Below are positions 48,530 through 57,179 of a stretch of 64,000 nt of DNA, one piece after another. Origin of the DNA: an uncultured Oscillospiraceae bacterium (GTDB lineage: Bacteria > Bacillota > Clostridia > Oscillospirales > Oscillospiraceae); the NCBI GenBank assembly GCA_934511165.1, contig CAKSWA010000005.1:1-64000 (forward strand), written 5' to 3'. Numbering within the stretch: the stretch's first letter is position 1; each line of letters begins with the position of its first letter. A program made the position numbers and the translations under genes. Under the pieces are notes generated by a model. It was not told the origin of the DNA and made no database searches. It was given only the letters and a program-made list of their open reading frames with translations.

Positions 48530-51177
48530 AACGATGGATCGCTGGGCTGCTGAGCGCGCTGCTTTTGCTTTCCGTCTCCGGCGCGGCGCTGGCCGCGGAG
48601 CCGGACGCATCTGATACGATCAAAATCTCCTCCGCGGAAGACCTTATGGAACTCGCTGTGCTTTGTACATCGGACGCCTGGTCAGAGGGAAAAACGATCG
48701 TGCTCACGCGCGATATCAGTCTCACAGGCCGCGAATTCACGCCGATTCCGCTTATGGCTGGAACATTTGACGGCCGCGGCCACAGCATTCTCGGCATTTC
48801 CCTCGATGGCGATGCCTCGACGCAGGGCCTTTTCCGCATGGTACTCAAGACTGGTGTTGTGAAAAATCTTACAGTATCCGGCGCCCTCCACGCCACCGGG
48901 AACGGCGAGAACATCGGCGGCATCGCCGGCGTGAACTACGGGACGATTGAAAACTGCCGCTTTGACGGGGATATCCGCGCGCAGGCGGCTGCGGGCGGCA
49001 TTGTCGGGCTGAACGCCGAAGGCGCTCTCATAAGTGAGTGCGAAACCTCTGGCTCCGTTGCGGCCTACCACCGTGCGGGCGGCATTGCGGGGGAGAACCG
49101 CGGCGTTTTGAACGAATGCGATAATCGCATGAGTGTCAATACCGAGTATATCGCGGTGGAATCCTCCGACCAGAAAAAATCCTTTGACATTTCCTCGCTT
49201 ACCTTGCAGGAAGAAACGATTGTCGATATCACCGACCTTGGCGGTATTGCGGGACTCAATACTTCCGTAATCAAATACTGCGACAACTACGGCGATGTTG
49301 GCTATCCGCATACGGGCTATAACGTCGGCGGCATCGCCGGACGACAAAGCGGCCGTATTCTCGGCTGCACGAACGCCGGAGAAATTACTGCGCGCAAGGA
49401 TGTCGGCGGCATCGCCGGGCAAGTGGAGCCCTATACGGTGTGGAACGTTACCGGTACAGGGCTTGCGGATGTGCAGTCGCAGCTCTACCGTCTGGAAAGC
49501 CTGCTGCGCACAACCCTCGGCGATTTTGGCGATTCGCAGAGCGACGCACGGGCGCTGATGCAGGAAATACTTCAGCTCCTCGGAAATTGCAGCGATATCA
49601 TTGGCGGTATGTACCCGGATGTTCCGTGGCCAACGCCCGGTGATGGCGGCAGCGGCGACGGGAGCGACACCGGCACGGGAGACAGCGGCAGCAGTACGCC
49701 CGGCGGGTGGCTGAATCCTGATGACGGATCGATGGACGATCTTTCAAACAATCTCCAGCAGATCGTAACGCTCTTTAGTCAGATGACGGACGTTATTGCG
49801 AGCGACACGGTGATTGCGGACATGCAGAACGTGATTTCCCAGCTCATGAACGTTTCGGCCTCCCTTGTGAACATGATGTACAGCCTGGGCAATGCCTCCG
49901 TTCAGGTAGAAGATGTTTCCGATGCTGACGAGGACGACGAGGCGCTCTGCCTGATTGCCCAGAGCACGAATACGGCATCGGTCAGCGCCGATACAAACGC
50001 CGGCGGTATCGCCGGGAACGTCTCTCTGGATATCTCTTTTGATCGGGAGGATCGGCTCAATATTTCTTCCTCATTGATCGGCAGCGGAAAGTATGAGATT
50101 TTTGCGCGCATCTCCGGCTGCGAAAACCGCACGGCCGTCAGTGCTTCCAAATCCTGCGCCGGCGGCATTGCCGGACGGATGGAATATGGTCTTGTGGTTT
50201 CGTGCGACGCGGTGGGTGAAGTCAGCACAGCGGAAGACTATGCCGGGGGAATTGTCGGTCATAGCTCCGCGTCCATCCGCGGCAGCCGTGCACGTGTCAA
50301 CCTTTCCGGCAAGCGGTACTTAGGCGGCATTGCCGGTTATGGCAAAGACATTTCCTCGTGCCTTGCCATGCCGCACTTTGAGGACAAAGCGGAGCTCTGC
50401 GGCTCTGTGGCGGGCTATGCTGACGGTGATATCAAGGAAAACCTCTATTCGGATTCCACGATCGGCGGCGTCGACGGCTTCAGCTTCACCGGCCAGTCGG
50501 ATTACATGGACTATGAGACGTTCGCAGCTCTCCCGGATATGCCGGATTACTTCCGCAGCATCGGTGTGACGTTTGTAAAAGACGGCGAGACGTTAGACAC
50601 GGTCGATGTCCCGTTCGGCGGGAAAATTGCATCTGTGCCCTCCGTTCCGGATGAGAACGGGATGTACTGGCAATGGAACGATTTTGACCCGGACGAGGCT
50701 GTATACTACAGCCGGACGGTTGAGGGCGAGTATATCCGCCCGGTAACAACGATATCGACCGGGGAGGAAGAGCCGCTCTTCCTCGCCGAAGGCGTTTTTC
50801 GCGACGGACAGACGCTTCTCGCGGCGCCCTTTGCGCCGGACGCCGACGCACTTGGAATTAACACGGAATCAATTATTGCGGCGTATACAATTCGTGTTTC
50901 GAATTATTCCGAGCCTGTCACGGTGCGTATGCTCACACCGTCCGCAGGAAGCCTGTATACGCTCACAGACGGCGCGCTCACGCCGCTTTCCTGTACGCGC
51001 GACGGAAGTTATATTGTCTTCCAGCTGGAAAACGGTGCATCGATCGTCTATCTGGCAGAGGATTCCTCGCATAGTGCATGGCTTATCGGCGGTATCGCTG
51101 GCGGCACTGCTGTGGCAGCTATACTTATTTTCGTAATTGTCCGAAAAAAGAAGAAAAAATCCTTGACAACTTCTTGA
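48526..51177 (+). CDS. Large GLUG-repeat surface protein with C-terminal membrane anchor
   Basis: An 883-residue exported protein. The signal peptide ends near residue 23-24 (AALAA). Residues 110-310 and 490-640 hold many GLUG-type beta repeats of the form NxGGIAGxNxG (for example GGIAGVNYG, GGIVGLNAEG, GGIAGRQSG). A Gly/Ser/Asp linker and a helical stretch lie between them (about 360-450). A C-terminal helix (about 853-873) and KKKKK tail anchor it. The GLUG motif occurs in IgA peptidase-related and adhesin-like surface proteins; no catalytic motif is seen. Translation is coupled to the MMPL transporter. Confidence 0.85.
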   Translation: MKRWIAGLLSALLLLSVSGAALAAEPDASDTIKISSAEDLMELAVLCTSDAWSEGKTIVLTRDISLTGREFTPIPLMAGTFDGRGHSILGISLDGDASTQGLFRMVLKTGVVKNLTVSGALHATGNGENIGGIAGVNYGTIENCRFDGDIRAQAAAGGIVGLNAEGALISECETSGSVAAYHRAGGIAGENRGVLNECDNRMSVNTEYIAVESSDQKKSFDISSLTLQEETIVDITDLGGIAGLNTSVIKYCDNYGDVGYPHTGYNVGGIAGRQSGRILGCTNAGEITARKDVGGIAGQVEPYTVWNVTGTGLADVQSQLYRLESLLRTTLGDFGDSQSDARALMQEILQLLGNCSDIIGGMYPDVPWPTPGDGGSGDGSDTGTGDSGSSTPGGWLNPDDGSMDDLSNNLQQIVTLFSQMTDVIASDTVIADMQNVISQLMNVSASLVNMMYSLGNASVQVEDVSDADEDDEALCLIAQSTNTASVSADTNAGGIAGNVSLDISFDREDRLNISSSLIGSGKYEIFARISGCENRTAVSASKSCAGGIAGRMEYGLVVSCDAVGEVSTAEDYAGGIVGHSSASIRGSRARVNLSGKRYLGGIAGYGKDISSCLAMPHFEDKAELCGSVAGYADGDIKENLYSDSTIGGVDGFSFTGQSDYMDYETFAALPDMPDYFRSIGVTFVKDGETLDTVDVPFGGKIASVPSVPDENGMYWQWNDFDPDEAVYYSRTVEGEYIRPVTTISTGEEEPLFLAEGVFRDGQTLLAAPFAPDADALGINTESIIAAYTIRVSNYSEPVTVRMLTPSAGSLYTLTDGALTPLSCTRDGSYIVFQLENGASIVYLAEDSSHSAWLIGGIAGGTAVAAILIFVIVRKKKKKSLTTS

Positions 51178-51202
51178 CGAATTCTTTGTTTCCCTGTATG
51201 CT
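51174..51202 (+). promoter_or_regulatory. Promoter for the DUF1622 gene
   Basis: TTGACG, a 17-base spacer and TATGCT start inside the last codon of the GLUG gene. A further TTGACA lies at 51163 without a matched -10. Confidence 0.6.
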
Positions 51203-51213
51203 TTATACATGTT

Positions 51214-51249
51214 CTCTCCGGCGGTGCGTCCGCACAATCCGCCGGAGAG
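51214..51249 (+). promoter_or_regulatory. Hairpin in the DUF1622 leader
   Basis: An 11-bp outer stem (CTCTCCGGCGG / CCGCCGGAGAG) encloses a smaller TGCG-TC-CGCA hairpin. It begins about 12 bases after the -10 and is not followed by a clear T-run, so it may stabilise the mRNA or end the upstream operon. Confidence 0.5.
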
Positions 51250-51282
51250 AGTTATTTTGTAAAGCAGAAAGGTGAAAAGAGA

Positions 51283-51633
51283 GTGGAATTACTTCATTGG
51301 GCGGAAATCGTGCTGAACTATCTTGTACAGATCGGGATTATCTTGTTGGAAGGGGCCGGAGCCGTTATCCTGCTCTTTTCCGGCGTGAAGAGTGTTGTCC
51401 GGCTTTGTAAAAAGCAGCCGCACGCGCGTTTTTCCATGGCGCAGGGTATCGCGCTCGCGCTGTGCTTCAAGCTTGGCGGTGAGGTGCTGCGCACGGTGAT
51501 CGTGCGTGAGTGGAGCGAGCTTCTTGTGCTCGGCGCGATTATTTTCCTTCACGCGGCAATGAGCATCCTCATCCATTGGGAGATCAAAATGGAGGAAAAA
51601 CGTCTGTCGGCCATGAGCGATCTGGGCGACTGA
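51283..51633 (+). CDS. DUF1622 membrane protein
   Basis: A 116-residue protein with three predicted transmembrane helices (about 10-35, 50-68 with RFSMAQGIALALCFKLGGEV, and 80-100). These are the pattern of DUF1622, a small conserved membrane family of unknown function. The GTG start follows AGAAAGGTG. It has its own promoter and terminator, so it is expressed alone. Confidence 0.8.
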   Translation: MELLHWAEIVLNYLVQIGIILLEGAGAVILLFSGVKSVVRLCKKQPHARFSMAQGIALALCFKLGGEVLRTVIVREWSELLVLGAIIFLHAAMSILIHWEIKMEEKRLSAMSDLGD

Positions 51634-51649
51634 TACATACAATTGAGAG

Positions 51650-51683
51650 AGCCCTGTGGTTATAAAAACCGCAGGGCTTTTTT
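51650..51683 (+). terminator. Intrinsic terminator after the DUF1622 gene
   Basis: A 12-bp stem (AGCCCTGTGGTT / AACCGCAGGGCT) with an ATAAA loop is followed by six T. Confidence 0.85.
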
Positions 51684-51725
51684 GCGCATTTTTTTACAAT
51701 ATTAAAGATAATCAACAATGTTTGC

Positions 51726-51776
51726 TTGCATTTTCAAATAGCGTAGTATATACTTTAAATTGTGGCTATACCACAA
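51726..51776 (+). promoter_or_regulatory. Promoter and palindromic operator of the oxidoreductase operon
   Basis: TTGCAT, a 17-base spacer and TATACT (51726-51754) are followed at 51760-51776 by the palindrome TTGTGG-CTATA-CCACAA. The palindrome spans the likely transcription start. Its GTGG/CCAC arms resemble FadR/GntR-type operators, and a FadR-family regulator is encoded just downstream of the operon. Binding is inferred. Confidence 0.6.
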
Positions 51777-51798
51777 AATGTTGAGAGAGGGGTAACAT

Positions 51799-53346
51799 AT
51801 GGCGAACGCAAAATATGACATTGTAGTCGTCGGTGCGGGCAATGCCGGCTTATCTGCGGCGCTCCAGTCTGCGCTGGCGGGAAAAAAGACGCTGCTCATC
51901 GAGCAGCACAACCTTCCCGGCGGCTGCGCGACCTCCTTCCGGCGCGGCCGGTTTGAGATTGAACCGTCACTGCACGAGATCTGCGATCTTGGTCCCGTGG
52001 AGAACCCCGGCGATGTGCGGACGATTATGGACCAGTACGGCGTGGAGGTAGAATGGCGCCGGGTGGATGATTGCTTCCGCATTATCAGCAAGTATTCCGA
52101 TGGCTCGCCCATGGATGTGACGATGCCCTCCGGGATCGAACCGTTCATTGACAAGATGGAGGAGTACGTTCCCGGCAGCCGCCCGCAGATGACGAAGCTG
52201 TTCGACCTGTTCCAGGAAGTGCTTGACGGCATCGCGTACATCACGGCGTCCTCCGGTCACGCGGATTCCAACGTCCTGAAAGAAAAGTATCCCAATATGC
52301 TCCGTACAGGCGCATATCCCACGAAAAAGGTGTTTGACGCGCTGAAGCTGCCGCTGCGCGCGCAGGATATTCTCGCGACGTACTGGTCGTACCTCGGCGT
52401 GGATATGGAGCATCTGGCATTCATCCACTATGCCGCCATGGTACATAAGTATGTTTCGCGCAGCGCATACATCCCCACGTATACGAGCCACGAAATCAGC
52501 AACGCAATGGTCGAGCGCTTCCGCGAGCTGGGCGGTGATGTGTGGTACAACTGCCGGGCGGAAAAGTTCCTCTTTGACGGCGACCGCTGCTGCGGCGTAC
52601 AGACGAATCTCGGCACCATCGACTGCGACTACGCTCTGGCCAACATCAATGCCGATATTCTCTATGGCAAGATGATCCCGAAGGAGCTGATTCCCGAGCG
52701 GCAGAAGAAGCTTTCGACGGCGCGCGGCCAGAAATATGGCGCGCGAATGATGACGGCCTATTTCTGCCTGGACAAAACGGCTGAAGAGCTCGGCATTAAG
52801 GACTATTCCATCTTCCTGCCCGGCACCGCGGACTCTGCTGTAGAGTATAAGAACATCATGAACGGCATGGCGACGAACGATTACTCTATCTTCCTCTGCT
52901 ACAATATTGTGAATCCCAAGGCATCGCCCGAAGGATCATGCATCTGCTCGTTCACGACATTCGGCTCGCCGGTCGACTGGAACGATCTGAAGCAGGAAGA
53001 CTATGTACCTTTCAAAAACACCGTGGCGAAGAAGTTCCTTGCCAGCCTGAAAGAGAAGGCGGGCATTGATCTTGCCGGACATATTGAAGAAGTTGCCGTG
53101 GCATCCCCGTGGACGTTTGCGCGTTATCTCGGCACACCGGAAGGCTCGGTCTACGGCCATGAAACGACCGATTGGGACGGCATGATGGCGCGTATGATGA
53201 TGCTTTCTGTGGATTATCCGGTTAAGGGCCTTCGCCCCATCGGCGCGGACGGCCCGCGTGGCGACGGTTACAGCGCAGCGTACATCTGCGGCCAGCTCAT
53301 CGCCAAGCTTGCGCTCAAGGATCTTGCGGAAGGAGGAACGAAATAA
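51799..53346 (+). CDS. FAD-dependent oxidoreductase of the phytoene desaturase (CrtI) superfamily
   Basis: A 515-residue flavoprotein. The dinucleotide-binding motif GAGNAGLSAA (residues 12-21) and IEQHNLPGGCATSF are typical of CrtI-type desaturases and related carotenoid or retinol oxidoreductases. The C-terminal flavin segment reads GADGPRGDGYSAAYICGQL. No carotenoid synthesis genes are near. It is coupled by a one-base overlap to a flavin-iron-sulfur reductase, so the pair probably forms an electron-transfer enzyme acting on an unknown hydrophobic substrate. Confidence 0.85.
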   Translation: MANAKYDIVVVGAGNAGLSAALQSALAGKKTLLIEQHNLPGGCATSFRRGRFEIEPSLHEICDLGPVENPGDVRTIMDQYGVEVEWRRVDDCFRIISKYSDGSPMDVTMPSGIEPFIDKMEEYVPGSRPQMTKLFDLFQEVLDGIAYITASSGHADSNVLKEKYPNMLRTGAYPTKKVFDALKLPLRAQDILATYWSYLGVDMEHLAFIHYAAMVHKYVSRSAYIPTYTSHEISNAMVERFRELGGDVWYNCRAEKFLFDGDRCCGVQTNLGTIDCDYALANINADILYGKMIPKELIPERQKKLSTARGQKYGARMMTAYFCLDKTAEELGIKDYSIFLPGTADSAVEYKNIMNGMATNDYSIFLCYNIVNPKASPEGSCICSFTTFGSPVDWNDLKQEDYVPFKNTVAKKFLASLKEKAGIDLAGHIEEVAVASPWTFARYLGTPEGSVYGHETTDWDGMMARMMMLSVDYPVKGLRPIGADGPRGDGYSAAYICGQLIAKLALKDLAEGGTK

Positions 53347-54554
53347 TGGCTCTCAACGTGAAAGTCGGCCTGATCGGCCCCTTTGATATGCTCAAGTTCA
53401 AAAATATGGCAAAGACCCGTGAAAAAGCGATTCAGGCAGCTCCTGCCAACGAGATCATCGCGGATTATGCCATCAACCGCAATGCCAAGGCGCTGCACCC
53501 GGATTACCTTCCGCTCGTTGTGGACAGTATCGTCGATCACGGCACTGCCGGTGCAAAGACGTTCGTATTCAAAAAAGCGGATGGCGGCGCGCTGCCGTAT
53601 TTCCGTGCTGGACAGTATCTTTCCCTCAAGCTCGATCTGGACGGCAGCAAGGTTTCCCGCCCTTACTCCATCAGTTCCGGCCCGAGGGAAGCGCTGGATG
53701 GACGCATTGCCGTTACCGTCCGCGCCAATCCCGGCGGCTTTGCCGCCGACCGCATCCTGTCGACGCTGAAAGCCGGCGATGCCGTCACCGCCTCCGCGCC
53801 GGAGGGACATTTCTACTATGACGAGCTTCGCGACGCGAAGAACGTTCTGGCTCTGGCTGGCGGCAGCGGTATCACGCCGTTTCTCTCCATGGCGCGCGCC
53901 ATCCGCGACGGGATTGAGGATTTTTCGCTCACGATCCTTTTCGGCAGCCGGACGAGAGGGACCATCCTCTTTGCCGATGAGTTCAACGAAATCGCTGCGG
54001 TCTGCCCGAAGGTCAAGGTCGTTCACGTCCTCTCGGATGAAGAGGCCGAAGGCTTTGAGCACGGCTTCATCACCGCGGAACTGATCCGCAAATACGCGCC
54101 GGAAGGGGAGTACTCCATATTCCTCTGCGGCCCGGAGGCAATGTATCGCTTTGTTATGCCGGAGGTGGAAAAGCTCGGCCTGCCGCGCCGCCTTGTGCGC
54201 CGCGAAATGCTCGGTGTTACAAAGAATGTCGCCGCGCAGCCCGGCTATCCCGTCGATTGTGCTGGTAAGGTGTTCCGCGGTACCGTCCGTCAGGGAGCGT
54301 CCGAATACGCGATCGACGTAAGAGCCGATGAGCCCATCCTTGTTGCGATCGAGCGCGCCGGCATCAAAGCGCCCTCCCGCTGCCGCAGCGGCGAGTGCGG
54401 CTGGTGCCGCAGCAAGCTCATCTCCGGTGAGGTATACTGTCCCGCGGAGAACGAAGGCCGCCGCCACAGCGACATTGTGAACGGCTATATCCATCCCTGC
54501 TCCGCGTTTGCGCTCTCCGATATCGTTCTGGAAGTTCCTGGCGAGTTTTATTGA
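53346..54554 (+). CDS. FNR-type flavin reductase fused to a plant-type 2Fe-2S ferredoxin
   Basis: A 402-residue protein. An N-terminal stretch of about 45 residues precedes a ferredoxin-NADP reductase module: FAD-binding RPYSISSGP and NAD-binding LALAGGSGITPFLSMARA, with CGPEAMY. The C-terminal ferredoxin holds its cluster with C346, C351, C354 and C385 (CX4CX2C, then C). It should take electrons from NAD(P)H through FAD to 2Fe-2S and on to the partner encoded upstream, as in phenol hydroxylase or methane monooxygenase reductases. That partnership is inferred from the gene order. Confidence 0.87.
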   Translation: MALNVKVGLIGPFDMLKFKNMAKTREKAIQAAPANEIIADYAINRNAKALHPDYLPLVVDSIVDHGTAGAKTFVFKKADGGALPYFRAGQYLSLKLDLDGSKVSRPYSISSGPREALDGRIAVTVRANPGGFAADRILSTLKAGDAVTASAPEGHFYYDELRDAKNVLALAGGSGITPFLSMARAIRDGIEDFSLTILFGSRTRGTILFADEFNEIAAVCPKVKVVHVLSDEEAEGFEHGFITAELIRKYAPEGEYSIFLCGPEAMYRFVMPEVEKLGLPRRLVRREMLGVTKNVAAQPGYPVDCAGKVFRGTVRQGASEYAIDVRADEPILVAIERAGIKAPSRCRSGECGWCRSKLISGEVYCPAENEGRRHSDIVNGYIHPCSAFALSDIVLEVPGEFY

Positions 54555-54565
54555 GCAGATTCTTT

Positions 54566-54607
54566 AAAAAAAGAGACAAAGCGGTTAGCCGCTTTGTCTC
54601 TTTTTTT
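54566..54607 (+). terminator. Terminator after the oxidoreductase operon
   Basis: A 12-bp stem (GAGACAAAGCGG / CCGCTTTGTCTC) with TTAG loop has an A-run before it and seven T after it. Confidence 0.9.
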
Positions 54608-54631
54608 GTGGTCTTGTTTTTATGACCAGAC

Positions 54632-54660
54632 TTGATTTTAAGGGAAAAGGTGTATATAAT
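54632..54660 (+). promoter_or_regulatory. Promoter for the GntR regulator
   Basis: TTGATT, a 17-base spacer and TATAAT lie 34 bases before the ATG. Just upstream, TGGTC and GACCA arms 10 bases apart (54609-54628) form a loose palindrome that could be an autoregulatory site. Confidence 0.65.
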
Positions 54661-54694
54661 CTTATCCGAAACCGATTGAAAAAGGGGAAGCCTT

Positions 54695-55405
54695 ATGCCC
54701 TCCACCAATGAAACGAACCGCAAAGCGTATTTTATCGAGATCATGAAGCGCCGCATTCTGTCCGGCGAACTCAAGCCCGGCGACCGAATTCCGCCGGAGC
54801 GCGAGCTTGCCGCTGAACTCGGGATCAGCCGCGGCTCGGTGAACCAGGGAATGCTTGATCTTGCCCGTATGGGTTTCCTGCGGATCGTGCCACGCAAGGG
54901 TGCGTTTGTTGCGGAATATGTGAAATCGGCGACGCCGGAAACGCTTGCCTCGATCATGAGCTATGATTCTGCGCTGCTTGACCGGTCTCTTTTCAAAGAC
55001 CTGATGGATCTGCGCATTCTCATCGAACGGGAATGCACGCGCCTTGCCTGCGCCAATCTAACGCCGGAATCGCTTGCACTTTTGCAGGCGCACACCGATG
55101 CCATTTATGCCGTCGACGACGAGGAAGCGCCGGAGGCCGTGTACCTCTATCATAAGTGCCTGACGGAAATATCGCGAAATGCGGCGTATTCCATGGTGTT
55201 CCAAAGCTTTGAAAAGATGATCCGCAACCTGATCCGGGAACACTATAAAAGCCGGGAAGAGCTCGCCATCAGCATGCCGAAATTCCAGATGCTTACTGCA
55301 GCGATCTCCCGCCGGGATGCCTATGCCGCCGACATGGTGCTCCTCTCGCTTCTCGGCCAGGCGTCCGACTATCTGGGAACGCATCTGGAACAGTACCATA
55401 GCTGA
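54695..55405 (+). CDS. GntR-family (FadR subfamily) transcriptional regulator
   Basis: A 236-residue regulator. The N-terminal winged helix-turn-helix reads ELKPGDRIPPERELAAELGI then SRGSVNQGMLDLARMGFL. The C-terminal all-helical FCD domain (from about residue 90, LMDLRILIERECTRLACANL) has the His/Asp positions that bind metal and ligand in this subfamily. Position suggests it controls the oxidoreductase operon, whose promoter carries a GTGG/CCAC palindrome. It faces the hairpin cluster that borders the restriction island. Confidence 0.88.
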   Translation: MPSTNETNRKAYFIEIMKRRILSGELKPGDRIPPERELAAELGISRGSVNQGMLDLARMGFLRIVPRKGAFVAEYVKSATPETLASIMSYDSALLDRSLFKDLMDLRILIERECTRLACANLTPESLALLQAHTDAIYAVDDEEAPEAVYLYHKCLTEISRNAAYSMVFQSFEKMIRNLIREHYKSREELAISMPKFQMLTAAISRRDAYAADMVLLSLLGQASDYLGTHLEQYHS

Positions 55406-55419
55406 ATCATTAAACGCAA

Positions 55420-55443
55420 AAAGCTGCCCTTGCGGGCAGCTTT
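55420..55443 (+). repeat. Hairpin 1 of a cluster
   Basis: A perfect 10-bp stem (AAAGCTGCCC / GGGCAGCTTT) with TTGC loop, 14 bases after the GntR stop. It may be the GntR terminator. Confidence 0.7.
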
Positions 55444-55501
55444 CAGTCTGTCGAGAAACCCGGTTGCCGCTTAATGCGTAACCGGGTTTCTCGACAGACT
55501 G
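55444..55501. repeat. Hairpin 2: perfect 22-bp inverted repeat
   Basis: Arms at 55444-55465 and 55480-55501 are exact complements around a 14-base loop. There is no T-run. Such a long perfect palindrome looks like a miniature mobile element or recombination site rather than a normal terminator. Confidence 0.7.
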
Positions 55502-55536
55502 ACTCCGAACATCCTGAAGGATGTTCGGAGTTTTTT
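55502..55536 (+). terminator. Hairpin 3: terminator
   Basis: A perfect 14-bp stem (ACTCCGAACATCCT and its complement) with GA loop is followed by six T. Directly abuts hairpin 2. A weaker hairpin followed by T-rich sequence lies at 55566-55590. Confidence 0.8.
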
Positions 55537-55588
55537 GGAAAAGTACCACCATTTTGATAGAATACGCCCGGTTTTACCGGGTGCATTT

Positions 55589-56098
55589 TTATTTCGACAG
55601 GTTGTCAATCAACTTGCCGACTGTACCAGCTTTCCTCTTGTGCTCTGCACCTTCGGTATCCTTAGCGTAAACAAAGAGCTTTGTTTTACGGTTTTCCTTC
55701 GAAAAGCACTTCAATAACTCATCCTTATAAAACTGGGTTTCTGCCATTTCTGAAGGGTTAAGGGATGCCTTTCCATCAAAGTCTCGATTGACAGGATATA
55801 TCATATTATACCGACCATCTTTTTTGATCGCATATCCCAAATATGTAATATTTATTGTCCGATTTCCGACGTTCGTTGCCGAAGCAGACATACCCAGAAT
55901 CTGTGTTTCCGCACCAACTCCCGGAATCATACTTGCACCAACAGACATATATGACCCTAACATCAGTTTCTTTATATAAGGCAATCTTGCTGTACGAATA
56001 GAAACCACAATGGCTGTAACACTCAGAACAAGTCCAATCAAAGACAGGATAGCCGTAAGAAAACCATTATTCTCATTGCACCACTGAATAATATTCAT
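55589..56098 (-). CDS. Small membrane protein of unknown function in the restriction island
   Basis: A 169-residue protein. One transmembrane helix (about 13-34) is followed by a soluble domain that looks beta-rich (ILGMSASATNVGNRTINITY, LGYAIKKDGRYNMIYPV). The start at 56098 follows GAGGA at 8 bases; an in-frame ATG 15 bases earlier overlaps that site. It is the last gene of the minus-strand hsd operon, 25 bases after the STAS/GHKL gene. It resembles in layout the membrane protein between hsdS and hsdM. I do not recognise a named family. Confidence 0.7.
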   Translation of the reverse strand: MNIIQWCNENNGFLTAILSLIGLVLSVTAIVVSIRTARLPYIKKLMLGSYMSVGASMIPGVGAETQILGMSASATNVGNRTINITYLGYAIKKDGRYNMIYPVNRDFDGKASLNPSEMAETQFYKDELLKCFSKENRKTKLFVYAKDTEGAEHKRKAGTVGKLIDNLSK

Positions 56099-56123
56099 AC
56101 TGAGATTCCTCATAATTTACAAA

Positions 56124-57167
56124 TTATATGTTTAGTTGCGTCATCAAGCCTTTTGAAGGCATAGAGGCGGTTTTAAAGGCATTTTTAATCGTTCGCGCTT
56201 CAACCTCACCCTGTGCGGTTATTTCATCAATTATGGCTTGCGCAGCTGAGATGTTGTTCGTCGGTACTCTTATGCGAATTGCAGTTCCGTGAAATGAGGT
56301 GCTTTTTTCTGCAACACCGTGGTTATCAATGAGCAACGCGTCACCATAACTGATTATGCAAAAACTGCCGTTCAGCTTTTGACATATCTGACTAACCATA
56401 TAAAGCCCAAATCCGCTGTTTTTCCATACATCGTAATCATGCGGCTTAAACTCATAGGCGGGTCGGAATGATTCTGAAATACCTGCACGAATAGCCCATT
56501 TTAAAGCAGAACGGTTATCATGAATATATTTTGCATGTGCAGCGTTACGCGTTATACTTTGGAATACCCCGATTCCTTCGTCAATGATTGCAATTTCAGC
56601 CAATTGGTAAGTGGGCCAGTACTGCCCACATATCCACATCTCGTCTGCTTGAGCGTGTTCAGGGGTATTTCTCAGTATTTCGCGGACTAAATATGTAAGC
56701 AGCTTATGTAATTCCTTATTTCCCCTATCAATGACATGAGAAAGTCGAGCAGACTCTCTTTCTATCATATCACCGATTTCTATTGACCCACCATCACGAA
56801 ATGCGCGTTCCTGCAAAGAGCGTATCGAAATAGGTGTAATCGGAATATAATTTGAACTACCAGTGGCTTCACCAGGGCTTTTTCCAACGCTTATGGATTC
56901 GGATAAATATTTGAAGAAGCCCATCGTCCCAGCATAACTTTTCCCGTTGATGCCAGAAATAGAGAAAGCGTTATCATGGTATTGATACCGAAAACGTTTG
57001 ATAATCGCCCCTGCCATCAACATGGGAAGTGGGTCAAAATTTGTCATTCTGGAAAAATCCAAAACGACATCATCAAATGGCCCAATCTCATAGTTGCGCA
57101 GATTGCCATCTAATCGCAATGCATTGTTCAAATCCAAGTCAGGAATTGCTATACGGATTTCGCTCAT
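56124..57167 (-). CDS. STAS-like plus GHKL ATPase protein
   Basis: A 347-residue protein. The first 95 residues (VVLDFSRMTNFDPLPMLMAG) look like a STAS-type or anti-anti-sigma fold. The second half is a histidine-kinase-like ATPase: N box with E163 and N167 (REILRNTPEHA), G1 box DEGIG (196-200), G2 box GFG (252-254) and a final HGTAIRI strand. There is no phospho-acceptor His or kinase dimer domain, so it is more like anti-sigma kinases or GHKL ATPases. It starts 12 bases after hsdM with AAGGA. An ATP-dependent switch associated with the Type I enzyme is possible; no function is known. Confidence 0.75.
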   Translation of the reverse strand: MSEIRIAIPDLDLNNALRLDGNLRNYEIGPFDDVVLDFSRMTNFDPLPMLMAGAIIKRFRYQYHDNAFSISGINGKSYAGTMGFFKYLSESISVGKSPGEATGSSNYIPITPISIRSLQERAFRDGGSIEIGDMIERESARLSHVIDRGNKELHKLLTYLVREILRNTPEHAQADEMWICGQYWPTYQLAEIAIIDEGIGVFQSITRNAAHAKYIHDNRSALKWAIRAGISESFRPAYEFKPHDYDVWKNSGFGLYMVSQICQKLNGSFCIISYGDALLIDNHGVAEKSTSFHGTAIRIRVPTNNISAAQAIIDEITAQGEVEARTIKNAFKTASMPSKGLMTQLNI

Positions 57168-57179
57168 AAAGTCCATTCC

